NCBI GenBank assembly: GCA_031362985.1
Contig: JANLTO010000034.1
Location: 1-64,000, forward strand
Direction: 5' to 3'
Length of the DNA: 64,000 nucleotides
From: SHZL01 sp031362985
Lineage (GTDB): Bacteria > Pseudomonadota > Gammaproteobacteria > Xanthomonadales > SZUA-36
Part shown: one piece after another, positions 1 to 9,038 of the stretch
How the letters are laid out: each line of letters begins with the position of its first letter
Position numbering within the stretch: the first letter of the stretch is position 1
Made by a program: the position numbers and the translations under genes
The notes under the pieces: model-generated
Told to the model about the DNA's origin: nothing
Seen by the model: only the letters and a program-made list of their open reading frames with translations
Database searches by the model: none

Positions 1-67
1 AGCAGTCTGGCAGCTCGTCGGGCTCATAACCCGAAGGTCGCAGGTTCGAATCCTGCCCCCGCTACCA
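1..67 (+). tRNA. metY: initiator tRNA-fMet (CAT), 5' end cut by the window edge
   Basis: The anticodon stem-loop TCGGGCTCATAACCCGA carries anticodon CAT with the three G-C pairs that mark initiator tRNAs. The T arm and the encoded 3' CCA (65-67) are present. About the first ten bases, including the 5' acceptor strand, lie outside the window. As in enteric bacteria, this initiator tRNA sits just upstream of rimP-nusA-infB, which supports the assignment. Confidence 0.95.
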
Positions 68-79
68 GTTTTATGAGAG

Positions 80-100
80 AAGGCCCCGCGGGGCCTTTTT
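80..100 (+). terminator. Rho-independent terminator after tRNA-fMet
   Basis: AAGGCCCC (80-87) and GGGGCCTT (90-97) form a GC-rich stem with a very short loop, followed by a T run. It lies 12 nt after the tRNA CCA end and would stop or attenuate readthrough into rimP. The 220 nt between it and rimP show no promoter I would commit to. Confidence 0.85.
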
Positions 101-322
101 GATCTGCCGGCCGGCTTGTGCTGCCGGTTTGCAAGTGGACTTGCGACACAATGGAAGATGCAATGATTTTATGATTTCGCATTGAACCGTGGTCGGCCGC
201 GAAGGTTACGGCAGCCACGGGCTTGTTCCGGAGGGATCCCGGAACAGGTAAATTGTCGCGAGGGGCTGGTATGCCCTTTTTTTGTGCCCGGAATTTGCGT
301 TTTTGACCGGCCGGAGTTTAGG

Positions 323-796
323 TTGAACGTTACAAAACTGACAGAACTATTGCAGCCGCTGGTGACTGACTTGGGCTACGAGTTTGTCGGCCTGGACTAC
401 AGCGGCAACCCAAAAAATCCGGCGCTGGTACTGTACATAGATAAGCCGGCTGGAATCGCGGTTGAAGATTGCGAACGGACCAGCCGTGAAGTGGCCGCAC
501 TGTTGGATGTGGAAGACCCGATACCGGGCCATTATGTGCTGGAGGTTTCATCGCCCGGGTTGGATCGGCCCCTGTTCACCGCCCGGCATTTTGAGCAATT
601 TGCCGGAGAGCAGGTGCAACTGACCTTGTTTGCGCCGCAGGACGGCAGGAGAAAATTCAAGGGACGCATCCTGGGTGCGCAGGATGAGCAAGTTCGGATA
701 GAGCAGGACGGCGTGGAAGTCACGCTGAAACACGGCAATATTGCCAAGGCGCGACTGGTGCCCGACTACGACAGCATACTTGCTGCAAGACGTTGA
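323..796 (+). CDS. rimP: ribosome maturation factor RimP
   Basis: RimP helps assemble the 30S subunit in the cytoplasm. The product is 157 aa from a TTG start at 323, giving the family's usual N-terminus (NVTKLTELLQPLVTDLGYE) and usual length. A GGAG at 313-316 lies 6 nt upstream. The open frame continues upstream to 182, but that extension is Arg/Cys-rich and unlike RimP, so the TTG start is preferred. The central VEVSSPGLDRPL motif is typical of the family. It is the first gene of the rimP-nusA-infB operon, with nusA 50 nt downstream. Confidence 0.95.
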   Translation: MNVTKLTELLQPLVTDLGYEFVGLDYSGNPKNPALVLYIDKPAGIAVEDCERTSREVAALLDVEDPIPGHYVLEVSSPGLDRPLFTARHFEQFAGEQVQLTLFAPQDGRRKFKGRILGAQDEQVRIEQDGVEVTLKHGNIAKARLVPDYDSILAARR

Positions 797-846
797 ACCC
801 GGTTTGCGAAAACTGAATTTATGAACGAACAGAGAGAAGAGTCACG

Positions 847-2343
847 ATGAGTAAAGAGATTCTGCTGGTTGTGGATGCAGTTTCCAACGAAAAAGGCGTC
901 AGCAAGGATGTCATTTTCGAAGCCCTGGAAGCTGCGCTGGCATCTGCGGCACGTAAGCTCGGTAACGATGAGCGGGACGTGCGCGTCACGATCGATCGCT
1001 CCACCGGCGACTACACAACTTTTCGTCGCTGGCAGGTTTTGGCAGATGATGCAGAAATCGAATTTGAGCAAAGCCAGTTGCTGCTCAGCGATGCGCGCAA
1101 GACCAACCCGGATATCGAAGTTAGTGGTTTCATTGAAGAACCACTGGAAAACGCGGAATTCGGCCGCATTGCAGCGCAAACCGCCAAACAGGTAATCGTG
1201 CAACGTGTGCGCGAGGCTGAACGTGCCCAGGTGGTCGAGGCATACACTGACCGCACCGGCGAATTGGTCAATGGCATTGTCAAGCGGGTCGAGCGTGGCA
1301 ACGTGTATATCGACCTGGGAGGCAATGCCGAGGCATTCATTTCCCAACGCCACATGATCCAGGGTGAGACGGTGCGACCGGGCGAGCGTTTGCGTGCCTA
1401 TCTCTTTGAAGTGCGGGAAGAAGCGCGAGGCCCGCAGCTTTTTGCCAGTCGCACGATAGTCGAGTTCCTGATTGCTCTTTTTGAATTGGAAGTTCCGGAA
1501 ATAGGCCAGGAGCTCATTTCCATTATGGGTGGAGCCAGAGATCCGGGCAGGCGTGCAAAGATTGCAGTGCGTTCGAATGACCGTCGCACGGATCCCATCG
1601 GAGCTTGCGTCGGTATGCGCGGCTCGCGAGTGCAGGCCGTATCCAATGAATTGGCAGGCGAGCGTATCGATATCATTCTTTGGGACGAGAACCCGGCGCA
1701 ATTCGTTATCAATGCAATGGCCCCCGCCGAAGTCGCTTCCATTGTGATGGACGAAGAAAAACAATCGATGGACATAGCAGTGGAAGAATCAAACCTTTCC
1801 CAGGCCATTGGACGCGGCGGCCAGAATGTCCGGCTGGCCAGTGAACTTACCGGTTGGTCTCTCAATGTCCTTACCATCGAGCAGGCAGTGCTGAAGAGTG
1901 AAGAAGAGTCCCGGTCAATCCTGGAGCGCTTCATGCAGCGGCTGGATGTTGGTGAGGACGTGGCAAACATCCTGGTGCAGGAAGGCTTTAGCAACATCGA
2001 AGAGGTCGCCTACGTGCCCGAATCGGAGCTAATGGAAATCGAGGAATTCGACGAGGAAATGGTGCAGGAGATCCGGCGTCGCGCACGTGACGCGCTGCTG
2101 ACCCAGATGATTGCAAAAGAAGAGGTCCTGGATGAGAACAAGCCTGCTGCCGACCTGGTCGAACTCGAGGGCATGACCGAGCGGTTGGCATACCGACTCG
2201 CCGAAAAGGGTGTCCGGACGCAGGAGGACCTCGCCGAACTTGCAGTGGATGAACTCACGGAATTTGATGAAATGTCCGAGGAAGCAGCGGCTGCGCTGAT
2301 TATGGCCGCCAGGGCCCCCTGGTTTGCAGAAGAGAACAAATAA
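847..2343 (+). CDS. nusA: transcription termination/antitermination factor NusA
   Basis: NusA binds RNA polymerase and nascent RNA and modulates pausing, termination and antitermination. At 498 aa it has the gammaproteobacterial length. Visible parts are the N-terminal polymerase-binding domain (about 1-125), an S1 domain (about 135-200, GIVKRVERGNVYIDLGG), two KH domains (about 200-345, with GACVGMRGSRV and IGRGGQNVRLAS), and two C-terminal helix-hairpin-helix acidic repeats (about 360-495). It lies in the conserved rimP-nusA-infB order, 37 nt before infB. Confidence 0.97.
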   Translation: MSKEILLVVDAVSNEKGVSKDVIFEALEAALASAARKLGNDERDVRVTIDRSTGDYTTFRRWQVLADDAEIEFEQSQLLLSDARKTNPDIEVSGFIEEPLENAEFGRIAAQTAKQVIVQRVREAERAQVVEAYTDRTGELVNGIVKRVERGNVYIDLGGNAEAFISQRHMIQGETVRPGERLRAYLFEVREEARGPQLFASRTIVEFLIALFELEVPEIGQELISIMGGARDPGRRAKIAVRSNDRRTDPIGACVGMRGSRVQAVSNELAGERIDIILWDENPAQFVINAMAPAEVASIVMDEEKQSMDIAVEESNLSQAIGRGGQNVRLASELTGWSLNVLTIEQAVLKSEEESRSILERFMQRLDVGEDVANILVQEGFSNIEEVAYVPESELMEIEEFDEEMVQEIRRRARDALLTQMIAKEEVLDENKPAADLVELEGMTERLAYRLAEKGVRTQEDLAELAVDELTEFDEMSEEAAAALIMAARAPWFAEENK

Positions 2344-2380
2344 AGGCCAGTCGGCTTCCCGGTTGAGTAAGGAGTAAATT

Positions 2381-4927
2381 ATGTCGAACGCAAGTGTTGC
2401 ACAACTGGCCGAAGTGCTTGGTGTTGATATCGGTAAGTTGATTGCGCAGCTCAAGGACGCCGGCATCGAGGCGAGTTCCGGCGAAGACGCTGTATCCAAT
2501 GAGGACAAGAAGAAGTTGCTGGCTTACTTAAGGGCAAGCCATGGCAAGGCAGCGAGCGACGCTACTGCGCCGAAAAAAGTGACGCTTAAGCGCAAATCGG
2601 TCAGTGAATTGCGTGTGCCAGGAACCGGGCCGCGCGCGAGGGCTACCGCTCGAACGGTGAATGTCGAAGTCCGCAAGAGCCGAACCTACGTGAAGCGTGA
2701 GGTTGTGCAGGAACAGACCGGGGCTGAATATTCCGACCGGGAAGAGGCGAGGAGAATTCTCGAAGAATCACGCGCCCAACGTGCGGAAGAGGAAAAGCGT
2801 GTGTTGGAGTCGGCGGATAAGACGCGCCAGCAACGCGAAGAAGAACAACGCAAATCAGAAGAGGAGCTTGCCAAAAAGGCCGCTGAAGACAAGCAGCGTA
2901 CGGAGGAAGAGGAACGTGTTCGCGAGGAGGCTGTGCGTCGGCGCGATGCTGACCTGGAGCGGCAGCGCGAGGAAGAACGCAATCGAAAAGTGGCGGACGA
3001 TCAGCGCCGGCGCGAAAAAGACAAGGGAAAATCCAGTACCCGCTATGGCCGCCAGGAATTGCATGTCGCCGAGGGGACTGTAGCACGGCGCCGCAGCAAG
3101 CCTGCTTTGCGCGCCAAGCCAGCCGGTCGGTCAGGAGAACACGGTTTTTCCCGCCCGACAGCACCAATGACCAAAGAAGTTTCCCTGCCTGAAGCCATTA
3201 CGGTTGCCGAGTTGGCCAAGCAGATGTCGGTGAAGGCGGGTGAAGTCATCAAGGCGCTGATGCATCTTGGCATGATGGTGACGATAAACCAAAGCCTGGA
3301 CCGCGACACCGCGACCCTGGTGGTCGAGGAAATGGGCCACAGTGCGGTGGCAGCTGACGCTAAAGATGTTGAACAGGAACTGGCCGCCGAAGACGTCGAA
3401 GAACTCACCGGGGAACAAGTTACCCGGCCGCCGGTTGTCACGGTCATGGGCCATGTAGACCACGGTAAAACTTCGCTCCTGGACTACATTCGACAGGCGC
3501 GCATTGCCGAGGGCGAAGCCGGCGGAATTACCCAGCACATTGGCGCCTATCACGTTAAAACCCCACGGGGAATTATTACCTTCCTGGACACACCCGGGCA
3601 TGCGGCATTTACGTCGATGCGGGCTCGTGGTGCACAGGCAACTGATATCGTGATTTTGGTTGTAGCTGCCGACGATGGGGTGATGCCACAAACCAAGGAA
3701 GCCATACAACACGCCCGTGCGGCTCGTGTTCCCATCATTGTTGCTGTGAACAAGATCGACAAACCGGATGCAGATCTTGAGCGGGTTAAATTGGAACTTT
3801 CTAAAGAGGAAGTGCTCGCTGAAGACTGGGGCGGCCAGGACATTTTTGTCTATGTCTCGGCAAAAACCGGGCAGGGAATTGATGAGTTGCTCGATGCGAT
3901 CTTGTTACAGGCCGAAGTGCTTGAACTCAAGGCAGTTCCGCAGGCGCGCGCGCGTGGCACCGTGATTGAATCCAGTCTTGATAAGGGTCGTGGCCCGGTT
4001 GCGACACTCCTGGTGCAGCAAGGCACCCTGAATCGCGGTGACATGATTCTTGCAGGGCAGGAGTTCGGGCGTGTGCGGGCAATGTTTAATGAAGCGGGCG
4101 AGCCTATTGAATCGGCAGGTCCTTCGATGCCGGTCGTAGTGCTCGGACTTTCCGGAGCGCCGCAGGCTGGCGACGAAGTGTTGGCAGTAACCAACGAACG
4201 CAAAGCACGCGAAGCTTCGGCTCAACGCTACGAGCGCAAGCGGGAGACTCGCCTGGCCCGGCAGCAGGCGTCCAACTTGCAGAACCTGTTTGAAAACATG
4301 GGCAAGGAAGAGCAGATCAGCGTGAACCTGATGATTCGCGCCGATGTGCAGGGCAGTGCAGAAGCATTGCGCGAATCCCTGGTGAAGCTGAGCAACGACA
4401 AGGTGCAGGTAAACGTTGTGGCTTCCGGCGTTGGCGCCATTACCGAATCGGATGCGTCCCTGGCTCTGGCTTCCAGTGCCATCATCATCGGGTTTAACGT
4501 GCGTGCCGACACTACTGCACGCAAGATCATCCAGGACAATGAACTCGATCTGCACTACTACAGCGTTATTTATGATGCAATCGATGAAGTTACCAAGGCC
4601 ATCAATGGCTTGCTGGGAACCGAAGTCAAAGAAAATATCGTTGGCCTGGCCGAGGTCAGGGAGGTGTTCCGTTCTTCCCGGCTCGGTGCAATCGCAGGTT
4701 GCCTGGTAGTGGAAGGCATCGTCAAGCGCAAAAACCCAATCCGGGTATTGCGGGGCAATGTGGTCATATTCGAGGGGGCGCTTGAATCATTGCGTCGCTT
4801 CAAGGATGAGGCAAACGAGGTTCAGTCCGGCACGGAATGCGGCATTGGCGTTAAGCAATACAACGACGTCCAGCCCGGAGATCAAATTGAATGTTTCGAG
4901 CGCATTGAAGTCGCCCGAACCCTTTGA
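2381..4927 (+). CDS. infB: translation initiation factor IF-2
   Basis: IF-2 is the GTPase that places fMet-tRNA on the 30S subunit and promotes subunit joining. At 848 aa this is a full-length proteobacterial form. It has an IF2_N domain (about 1-52), a long charged Glu/Arg/Lys-rich segment (about 105-220), a second IF2_N domain (about 265-320), then the G domain. G1 is GHVDHGKTS near residue 357, G3 is DTPGH and G4 is NKID. Domains II-IV follow. The start has a clear TAAGGAG Shine-Dalgarno. It is the core of the nusA-infB operon. Confidence 0.98.
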   Translation: MSNASVAQLAEVLGVDIGKLIAQLKDAGIEASSGEDAVSNEDKKKLLAYLRASHGKAASDATAPKKVTLKRKSVSELRVPGTGPRARATARTVNVEVRKSRTYVKREVVQEQTGAEYSDREEARRILEESRAQRAEEEKRVLESADKTRQQREEEQRKSEEELAKKAAEDKQRTEEEERVREEAVRRRDADLERQREEERNRKVADDQRRREKDKGKSSTRYGRQELHVAEGTVARRRSKPALRAKPAGRSGEHGFSRPTAPMTKEVSLPEAITVAELAKQMSVKAGEVIKALMHLGMMVTINQSLDRDTATLVVEEMGHSAVAADAKDVEQELAAEDVEELTGEQVTRPPVVTVMGHVDHGKTSLLDYIRQARIAEGEAGGITQHIGAYHVKTPRGIITFLDTPGHAAFTSMRARGAQATDIVILVVAADDGVMPQTKEAIQHARAARVPIIVAVNKIDKPDADLERVKLELSKEEVLAEDWGGQDIFVYVSAKTGQGIDELLDAILLQAEVLELKAVPQARARGTVIESSLDKGRGPVATLLVQQGTLNRGDMILAGQEFGRVRAMFNEAGEPIESAGPSMPVVVLGLSGAPQAGDEVLAVTNERKAREASAQRYERKRETRLARQQASNLQNLFENMGKEEQISVNLMIRADVQGSAEALRESLVKLSNDKVQVNVVASGVGAITESDASLALASSAIIIGFNVRADTTARKIIQDNELDLHYYSVIYDAIDEVTKAINGLLGTEVKENIVGLAEVREVFRSSRLGAIAGCLVVEGIVKRKNPIRVLRGNVVIFEGALESLRRFKDEANEVQSGTECGIGVKQYNDVQPGDQIECFERIEVARTL

Positions 4928-4951
4928 TGCCCGCGGGTATGCGCAGCTGAC

Positions 4952-5338
4952 ATGCCAAGAGAGTTCAATCGTTCAGAACGTGTTGCCGCACAAATTCGTC
5001 GGGAACTGGCGCAATTGATCCAGCAGGAAGTCAAAGACCCGGAGATAGGGTTTATCAGCCTGTCCGACGTTGAAGTTACCCGTGATCTTTCGCATGCAAA
5101 GGTTTACATCACCGTATTTGAAAGCGCCAAGGCCGAGCTTACGATCTCCGCTCTGCGACGTGCTGCCGGTTATTTGCGGCACCGCCTCGGGCAGCAGATG
5201 CGCATACGCAGTGTCCCCGAATTGCATTTTCACCACGATGCCTCGGTTGAAGCCGGGATGCACATGGATGGCCTTATAGGCGCTGCCCTCGCTTCAGACC
5301 GGGGCACGCAGGAGGCCGATGAGGAAGGCAAGGACTGA
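4952..5338 (+). CDS. rbfA: 30S ribosome-binding factor RbfA
   Basis: RbfA is a small KH-fold protein needed for late 30S maturation and cold adaptation. The 128-aa product starts MPREFNRSERVA and contains the conserved QQEVKDPEIGFISLSDVEVTRD segment. It follows infB by 24 nt and its TGA overlaps the truB ATG by one base, so it is translationally linked to truB. Confidence 0.96.
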   Translation: MPREFNRSERVAAQIRRELAQLIQQEVKDPEIGFISLSDVEVTRDLSHAKVYITVFESAKAELTISALRRAAGYLRHRLGQQMRIRSVPELHFHHDASVEAGMHMDGLIGAALASDRGTQEADEEGKD

Positions 5339-6237
5339 TGGGCAGGCGACGCTCGGGGGAGAACATCCACGGCGTAATCCTGCTGGATAAACCAGCCGGG
5401 TTGTCGTCGAACCAGGCCTTGCAGAGAGTTCGCCGACTGCTGAATGCACGCAAAGGCGGTCACACCGGAAGCCTTGATCCCTTTGCCACCGGCATGCTGC
5501 CCATTTGTCTTGGGGAAGCAAGCAAAACAGCTGCCTACATGCTGGAAGCCGGCAAGGTCTATAGTGCGGTCGCCCATCTGGGTAAGGCGACCAGTAGCGG
5601 AGACATCGAAGGCGAAGTAACACGTGAAGCGGAAGTGCCCGATCTCGACAGCCGCGAAATCCGCGAGGTATTGGATTCGTTCCTGGGTGAATCGTTACAA
5701 GTGCCGCCCATGCATTCAGCACTGAAGCACCAGGGCCAGCCGCTGTACAAGTTGGCCCGGCAGGGCATCAGCGTGGAACGCGAGGCCCGCAAGATCACCA
5801 TCTACCACCTGGATCTGATTTCCTGGCAGTCGCCCTATCTTTCGTTCGAAGTGCGTTGCTCCAAGGGAACTTATATTCGAACGCTCGCAGAGGATATTTG
5901 CACTGCGCTTGGTTGTTGCGGTCATTTGCAGGCGCTACGCCGTCTTTCGGTAGAGCCCTTTCCCGCCGCTGGATTGGTTTCCATGGCGGAGCTTGAACAA
6001 GCCGTGGAGCAAGGCCGGACACGCGACTTTTTATTGCCATTGGATGCAGGTTTACCTGGCTGGCAGGCGCTGGAACTTGACGCCGAAATGGCCTTGCGTT
6101 TTTGCCACGGCAACGCGGTTCCCGGGGGAAAGGTTTGTGGCAAAGCCCGTGTTTTCGGACCGCAGGGAATTGTTGGCCTGGGAGAAGTGCGGGAAGACTG
6201 CAGGCTACACCCCGAGCGCGTATTCGTGATGGATTAG
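5338..6237 (+). CDS. truB: tRNA pseudouridine(55) synthase TruB
   Basis: TruB makes pseudouridine 55 in the T loop of tRNAs. The 299-aa product has the N-terminal LLDKPAGLSSNQAL motif and the catalytic box GHTGSLDPFATGMLP, whose Asp (about residue 44) is the nucleophile. YIRTLAEDI and a C-terminal PUA-like domain are also visible. The start overlaps the rbfA stop. A full, ordinary member of the family. Confidence 0.97.
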   Translation: MGRRRSGENIHGVILLDKPAGLSSNQALQRVRRLLNARKGGHTGSLDPFATGMLPICLGEASKTAAYMLEAGKVYSAVAHLGKATSSGDIEGEVTREAEVPDLDSREIREVLDSFLGESLQVPPMHSALKHQGQPLYKLARQGISVEREARKITIYHLDLISWQSPYLSFEVRCSKGTYIRTLAEDICTALGCCGHLQALRRLSVEPFPAAGLVSMAELEQAVEQGRTRDFLLPLDAGLPGWQALELDAEMALRFCHGNAVPGGKVCGKARVFGPQGIVGLGEVREDCRLHPERVFVMD

Positions 6238-6271
6238 CACTGTCGGCGGGTTGATCAAGGTGCGAAATAGC

Positions 6272-6300
6272 TTGTTAAGAGGCCGTTCCATCGTTAAGAT
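6272..6300 (+). promoter_or_regulatory. candidate sigma-70 promoter for rpsO
   Basis: TTGTTA (6272-6277), a 17-nt spacer and TAAGAT (6295-6300) form an acceptable sigma-70 pair in the 195-nt gap between truB and rpsO. Each hexamer matches the consensus at about four of six positions. A separate rpsO promoter is common in relatives, but this is inference from motif and position. Confidence 0.4.
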
Positions 6301-6432
6301 AGGCGGCTAATTTCAACCGGGGCTTCGAAGTTTTTGCAAAGACCCATGCCTGCGCAGCGAAAGCATACGACAGGTGTACAGTTTCAAGGGTTTTTTCAAA
6401 GGCTTCGGGGCTCTAGATATGGAGACGGAACC

Positions 6433-6702
6433 ATGTCTTTTGATGCAGAAGCAAAAAGCAAGATCGTCGGTGAGAATAAGCGTTCTGAGAACGATACCGG
6501 TTCACCCGAAGTACAGGTGGCCTTGTTGTCCGGACGAATTCAGTACCTGACAGAACACTTCAAGAACCACAAGGGTGACCACCATTCGCGGCGCGGTTTG
6601 CTGCGCATGGTGAATCAGCGTCGTAGCCTGTTGGATTACCTCAAAAAGAGTGATCTGCAACGCTATCGCGACCTGATTGAACGCCTTGGTCTTCGTCGCT
6701 AA
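6433..6702 (+). CDS. rpsO: 30S ribosomal protein S15
   Basis: S15 is a primary 16S rRNA-binding protein of the small subunit. The product is 89 aa from the ATG at 6433, the canonical length, with NDTGSPEVQVALLSGRI, HKGDHHSRRGLL and the C-terminal RYRDLIERLGLRR. The frame stays open upstream to 6334, but the S15 N-terminus and the GGAG at 6421-6424 fix the start at 6433. rpsO-pnp adjacency is conserved. A strong terminator separates the two. Confidence 0.98.
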   Translation: MSFDAEAKSKIVGENKRSENDTGSPEVQVALLSGRIQYLTEHFKNHKGDHHSRRGLLRMVNQRRSLLDYLKKSDLQRYRDLIERLGLRR

Positions 6703-6729
6703 CTTTTGCATCTCGACGCGGCAACATCT

Positions 6730-6761
6730 CCAGCAGTACCCCGCGGTACTGCTGGGTTTTT
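6730..6761 (+). terminator. terminator/attenuator between rpsO and pnp
   Basis: CCAGCAGTACC (6730-6740) and GGTACTGCTGG (6745-6755) form a perfect 11-bp stem with a 4-nt loop, followed by GTTTTTG. It would end most rpsO transcripts. Readthrough into pnp is likely partial, as in other bacteria. Confidence 0.9.
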
Positions 6762-6801
6762 GCTTACACGCCTTTAAACCATTCTGAGCAGGAATCGTCC
6801 A

Positions 6802-8895
6802 GTGCAAAAACTTAAAAAGACCTTCAAATTTGGCGATCACGAAGTCATCCTGGAAACCGGGCAAATCGCCCGCCAGGCTGATGCAGCGGTCATGGTTACC
6901 ATGAATGACACCGTGGTGTTGGTGACAGTAGTTGGCAGGAAGGAAGCCGATCCTGGCCGTGATTTCTTCCCCCTGACGGTTAACTATCAGGAAAAATTTT
7001 ACGCCGCAGGCCGGATTCCCGGTGGATTCTTCAAACGTGAAGGACGTCCCACTGAATTTGAAACCCTGACCTGCCGCTTGATAGATCGCCCCATCCGTCC
7101 CTTGTTTCCCAAGGGCTTCATGAATGAAGTCCAGATCATAGCAACCCTGATGTCTTCCAACCCGGAAGTGAATGGGGACATTCCTTCGCTGATTGGAACT
7201 TCCGCTGCGCTGGCTCTTTCCGGAATTCCTTTTAATGGTCCGGTAGGTGCAGCGCGTGTGGGTTACATTGATGGTCAGTATGTGCTCAACCCGACGGCCA
7301 CGCAGTTAGTGGATTCCAAACTGGACCTGATTGTCGCAGGCACTGAGAAGGCCGTGTTGATGGTCGAATCTGAGGCAAAACTGCTGTCTGAGGAAGTGAT
7401 GCTGGGTGCAGTCACATTCGGTCACCGCGCGATGCAGGCTGTAATCCAGGCAGTGCGGGAATTGGCAGCGGAAGCCGAAATCAAGCCATGGTCCTGGCAG
7501 GCTCCAGCAGTAAATGAAGACTTGCTGTCCAAGGTAAAGGCAGCATCCGAGCAAGGACTGAAATCGGCCTACGCTATCGTGGACAAGATGCAGCGGCATG
7601 AAGCTGTTGCAGCGGTCAAGAATGCTGCGATTGAAGCCCTGTGCGTGTCGGGCGACGAAAACGCCCCGGCTAAGGGTGCCGTTTCGGACATGTTGTACAA
7701 GGTTGAAAAGCACCTGGTCCGCGAGCACATACTTGCCGGCAACCCCCGTATAGACGGCCGCAATTTGAGTACGGTGCGACCTATCTCGGTTGAATGTGGC
7801 GTACTGCCACGCACCCACGGATCGGCCTTGTTTACCCGCGGTGAAACCCAGGCCATCGTAACGACAACCCTTGGCACCATGCGTGATTCCCAAATAATCG
7901 ATTCGGTCAACGGCGAATACAAAGACCCGTTCATGTTGCATTACAACTTTCCCCCGTATTGCGTGGGCGAAACGGGTTTCATGAGCGGCCCGAAGCGCCG
8001 TGAGATCGGCCACGGTCGCCTGGCGCGTCGCGGCGTAACAGCAGTTCTGCCCAGCGTTACGGAATTTCCTTACGTGTTGCGGGTTGTTTCCGAGATCACG
8101 GAATCCAATGGCTCCAGCTCCATGGCTTCGGTTTGCGGCACGTCGCTTGCGTTGATGGATGCCGGAGTTCCAATCAAGCAACCGGTGGCAGGCATTGCCA
8201 TGGGTCTGATCAAGGAAGGCGACCGGTTTGCTGTTCTGTCCGACATCCTTGGTGACGAAGATCACCTCGGTGACATGGACTTCAAGGTGGCCGGGACCCA
8301 GGACGGCATCACCGCGCTGCAGATGGACATAAAGATCGAAGGCATTAACGAAGAGATCATGAAAATTGCACTGGCCCAGGCCAATGAAGGGCGCAATTTC
8401 ATTCTCGGTGAAATGAACAAAGTCATCTCCAAGCCGCGGGAAACCATGTCGGAGTATGCTCCGCGCTTGATGACGATCAAGGTGCACCCTGACAAGATCC
8501 GCGACATCATCGGCAAGGGCGGCGTAACGATTCGTGCCATTACCGAGGAAACCGGGACTACCATCGATATCGCTGATGATGGCACAGTAACCATCGCGTC
8601 AGTGAACAAAGAAGCTGCCGAAGCGGCACGGCGGCGCATCGAACAGATCACTGCTGATATTGAGACCGGGCAGGTTTTCACCGGCAAGGTTATCAAGATC
8701 ATGAATTTCGGCGCCTTTGTCACCCTGAGTCCGGGACGTGACGGCCTGGTGCATATTTCCCAGCTCTCTGATGAGCGCGTGGAGAATGTTACCGACGTCG
8801 TCAAAGAAGGAGACATGGTCAAGGTCAAGGTACTTGAAGTGGACAAGCAAGGTCGCATTCGCCTCTCGATGAAAGCGGCAGAAGTGGGGAAGTAG
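6802..8895 (+). CDS. pnp: polyribonucleotide nucleotidyltransferase (PNPase)
   Basis: PNPase degrades RNA 3' to 5' by phosphorolysis and is part of the degradosome. The 697-aa product starts at a GTG codon. It contains two RNase PH-like domains (about 1-215 and 315-545, the second with the GSSSMASVCGTSLALMDAG signature), a KH domain (about 553-615, IIGKGGVTIR) and a C-terminal S1 domain (about 622-692). Length and domain order are standard. It follows rpsO. Confidence 0.98.
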   Translation: MQKLKKTFKFGDHEVILETGQIARQADAAVMVTMNDTVVLVTVVGRKEADPGRDFFPLTVNYQEKFYAAGRIPGGFFKREGRPTEFETLTCRLIDRPIRPLFPKGFMNEVQIIATLMSSNPEVNGDIPSLIGTSAALALSGIPFNGPVGAARVGYIDGQYVLNPTATQLVDSKLDLIVAGTEKAVLMVESEAKLLSEEVMLGAVTFGHRAMQAVIQAVRELAAEAEIKPWSWQAPAVNEDLLSKVKAASEQGLKSAYAIVDKMQRHEAVAAVKNAAIEALCVSGDENAPAKGAVSDMLYKVEKHLVREHILAGNPRIDGRNLSTVRPISVECGVLPRTHGSALFTRGETQAIVTTTLGTMRDSQIIDSVNGEYKDPFMLHYNFPPYCVGETGFMSGPKRREIGHGRLARRGVTAVLPSVTEFPYVLRVVSEITESNGSSSMASVCGTSLALMDAGVPIKQPVAGIAMGLIKEGDRFAVLSDILGDEDHLGDMDFKVAGTQDGITALQMDIKIEGINEEIMKIALAQANEGRNFILGEMNKVISKPRETMSEYAPRLMTIKVHPDKIRDIIGKGGVTIRAITEETGTTIDIADDGTVTIASVNKEAAEAARRRIEQITADIETGQVFTGKVIKIMNFGAFVTLSPGRDGLVHISQLSDERVENVTDVVKEGDMVKVKVLEVDKQGRIRLSMKAAEVGK

Positions 8896-8931
8896 TTCGT
8901 CTTCACTGGTTCGCTGTAAAACTGTACGAAG

Positions 8932-8957
8932 AAGCCCGGGAGACCGGGCTTTTTTTA
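8932..8957 (+). terminator. Rho-independent terminator after pnp
   Basis: AAGCCCGG (8932-8939), a GAGA loop and CCGGGCTT (8944-8951) are followed by a T tract. A textbook terminator 37 nt after the pnp stop codon. It closes the rimP-to-pnp block. Confidence 0.92.
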
Positions 8958-9038
8958 TACAATGCAATAATGCCGCTGTCCCGGGCAATCTCTCCATAGG
9001 TCTCGAACTTGTCGGGGGAATAAGGGTAAACTTCGCCG

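Noticed and set aside
182..322. Upstream extension of rimP
   Set aside because: No similarity to RimP. The TTG at 323 has a good Shine-Dalgarno and the right N-terminus.
766..1764. 332-aa open frame antisense to nusA
   Set aside because: It lies entirely on the opposite strand of a clear nusA, has no recognisable product and no start context. A by-product of GC-rich codon usage.
7306..8487. 393-aa open frame antisense to pnp
   Set aside because: Fully antisense to a conserved PNPase. The translation is His/Gly-rich and unlike any protein I know.
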